Assembly (NCBI GenBank): GCA_021199975.1
Contig: JAJQHF010000264.1
Location: forward strand, 1-5,569
Origin: Candidatus Gastranaerophilales bacterium
Lineage (GTDB): Bacteria > Cyanobacteriota > Vampirovibrionia > Gastranaerophilales > Gastranaerophilaceae
Direction of reading: 5' to 3'
Length of the DNA stretch: 5,569 bases
A program made the position numbers and the translations under genes. How positions within the stretch are numbered: position 1 is the stretch's first letter; each line of letters begins with the position of its first letter. Below are positions 4,183 to 5,569 of the stretch, piece by piece. The notes under the pieces were generated by a model. It was not told the origin of the DNA, made no database searches, and worked only from the letters and a program-made list of their open reading frames with translations.

Positions 4183-5569
4183 TCCTGATGAAATAACTTC
4201 AATAATAAAAGAGAAGCTTCAAAATTATGAAACAAAACTTGAAGTAAAAAATGTAGGAACCGTACTTGAAGTAGCAGACGGCATTTCAAGAATTTACGGT
4301 TTATCGGATGCAATGTCGAGCGAACTTGTTGAGTTTGAAGACGGAAAAGGCACGCTCGGAATAGTATTAAATCTTGAAGAGGACAATGTAGGTGTTGTAA
4401 TTTTAGGTGAATACAGCCACATAAAAGAAGGTATGACCGTAAGAACAACAGGCAGAATAGCATCTGTTCCGGTTGGGACGGGACTGCTCGGCAGAATTAT
4501 TGACCCGACAGGTGTTCCCGTTGACGGAAACGGAGATATTCATTGTGATAAAACAAGAGCTATTGAAAGAGTAGCGCCGGGTATTGTTACGAGAAAATCC
4601 GTATGTCAGCCGCTTCAAACGGGATTAACGGCTATTGATGCTTTAACTCCTATAGGAAGAGGTCAAAGAGAACTTATTATCGGCGACAGACAGACAGGTA
4701 AAACCGCAATTGCCATTGATACAATAATCAATCAAAAAGGGAAAGATGTAATTTGTATATATGTTGCGATAGGACAAAAAACATCAACAGTTGCGCAATT
4801 GGCAAAAACACTTGAAAATTACGGTGCAATGGAATACTCAATTATCGTTTCGGCTCCTGCAAATGAATCGGCACCTATGCAGTATATTGCGCCATTTGCA
4901 GGCTGTGCCATAGCGGAAGAATTTATGGAACAAGGCAAACACTGCCTTATTATATATGATGATTTATCAAAACACGCTCAGGCATACCGTGCCATGAGTC
5001 TGCTTTTAAAAAGACCCTCCGGCAGAGAAGCATACCCCGGTGATGTTTTCTACCTTCACTCAAGACTGCTTGAAAGAGCCTGCAAGTTAAATGATGAACT
5101 CGGAGGGGGCAGTATAACGGCATTACCTATAATTGAAACCCAGGCGGGTGATGTTTCGGCTTATATTCCTACAAATGTAATTTCAATTACGGACGGTCAG
5201 ATTTTCTTAGAATCTAATCTTTTTAATGCAGGCACAAGACCTGCTATAAATGCAGGTATTTCTGTTTCTCGTGTGGGCGGTGCCGCTCAAACAAAAGGTA
5301 TTAAGCAGGTTGCAGGTAAATTAAGGCTGGATTTGGCTCAATTCAGAGAGCTTGAAGCCTTTGCACAATTTGCAAGCGATTTGGATAAAGCCACAAAAGA
5401 CCAATTAATCAGAGGTCAAAAATTAACGGAAGTTCTTAAACAGCCGCAATACTCGCCTTTAAGCGTAGCCCAGCAGATTAGTATTCTATTTGCGGCAAAT
5501 GAAGGTATTTTGGATGATATCGATAATATTAAAATAAAAGACTTTAAACAAGGTTGGTTTAACTTCTTT
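4169..5569 (+). CDS. atpA: F-type ATP synthase subunit alpha (3' end outside window)
   Basis: Alpha alternates with beta in the F1 hexamer; it binds nucleotide non-catalytically and gives the arginine finger to the beta site. The window holds 467 codons open to the last base; about 35-40 C-terminal residues are missing, judged from the usual length near 505. In order: N-terminal beta-barrel (about 25-95), SVCQPLQTG (144-152), Walker A GDRQTGKT (172-179, Lys178), Walker B LIIYDD (260-265), the GREAYPGDVFYLHSRLLERA segment (285-304), TALPIIETQAGD (317-328), and the arginine finger Arg368 in ISVSRVGGAAQ. The C-terminal helical domain begins near 375. The loop usually read as RPPGREA is RPSGREA here (Ser284). 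The ATG has AAGGA at 4157-4161 with 7-nt spacing and lies inside the end of atpH. The gamma and beta genes would be expected downstream or elsewhere. Confidence 0.98.
   Translation, partial: MVTINPDEITSIIKEKLQNYETKLEVKNVGTVLEVADGISRIYGLSDAMSSELVEFEDGKGTLGIVLNLEEDNVGVVILGEYSHIKEGMTVRTTGRIASVPVGTGLLGRIIDPTGVPVDGNGDIHCDKTRAIERVAPGIVTRKSVCQPLQTGLTAIDALTPIGRGQRELIIGDRQTGKTAIAIDTIINQKGKDVICIYVAIGQKTSTVAQLAKTLENYGAMEYSIIVSAPANESAPMQYIAPFAGCAIAEEFMEQGKHCLIIYDDLSKHAQAYRAMSLLLKRPSGREAYPGDVFYLHSRLLERACKLNDELGGGSITALPIIETQAGDVSAYIPTNVISITDGQIFLESNLFNAGTRPAINAGISVSRVGGAAQTKGIKQVAGKLRLDLAQFRELEAFAQFASDLDKATKDQLIRGQKLTEVLKQPQYSPLSVAQQISILFAANEGILDDIDNIKIKDFKQGWFNFF

Noticed and set aside
4179..4618. Two leftward frames (94 and 71 codons) opposite atpA
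   Set aside because: They lie fully antisense to a strongly conserved alpha subunit, which accounts for the open frames.
1..5569. Insertion sequences, CRISPR repeats, tRNA or rRNA genes
   Set aside because: No repeat-spacer pattern, terminal inverted repeats, transposase frame or tRNA-like arms were seen on reading either strand; the window is almost fully covered by the genes listed.

Overview
The window is an AT-rich bacterial segment with two divergently transcribed blocks. Rightward from 1701 to the window edge is an F-type ATP synthase operon that reads a - c - b' - b - delta - alpha; alpha is cut off by the window end. Leftward from 1561 to 112 are a small unrecognised single-pass membrane protein and hydE, the radical-SAM [FeFe]-hydrogenase maturase. 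The first ~77 bases carry what looks like the 3' end of another rightward gene, convergent with hydE.

Organism: the atp operon has two different b-type subunits, and its order (a, c, b', b, delta, alpha) is that of Cyanobacteria. The first b begins with an FDAT motif, as cyanobacterial b' does, and alpha has a cyanobacteria-like SVCQPLQTG segment. Low GC content, an [FeFe]-hydrogenase maturase and this operon together suggest a non-photosynthetic, fermentative relative of Cyanobacteria (Melainabacteria/Vampirovibrionia, for example gut Gastranaerophilales). This is an inference; the window has no marker gene that settles taxonomy.

Layout: 3-77 partial CDS (+); 78-111 short gap holding an all-AT hairpin; 112-1149 hydE (-); 1121-1561 hypothetical membrane protein (-), overlapping hydE by 29 bp; 1562-1700 divergent control region with a near-consensus leftward promoter (TTTACA-17-TATAAT) and a probable extended -10 promoter facing atpB; 1701-5569 atp operon with gaps of 17, 8 and 1 nt followed by overlaps of 4 and 14 nt. 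No stretch over 300 bases lacks a gene.

Function: the atp genes encode the whole membrane Fo sector (a, c-ring, b/b' stalk), the delta connector and the start of F1. The c subunit lacks the residues expected of a Na+-binding ring, so the enzyme is probably proton-coupled. In a fermenter it may run as an ATP-driven proton pump as well as a synthase. HydE helps build the H-cluster of an [FeFe]-hydrogenase whose other genes (hydF, hydG, hydA) are not in this window. I see no clearly new system. The least explained item is the 146-residue protein that shares a promoter with hydE.
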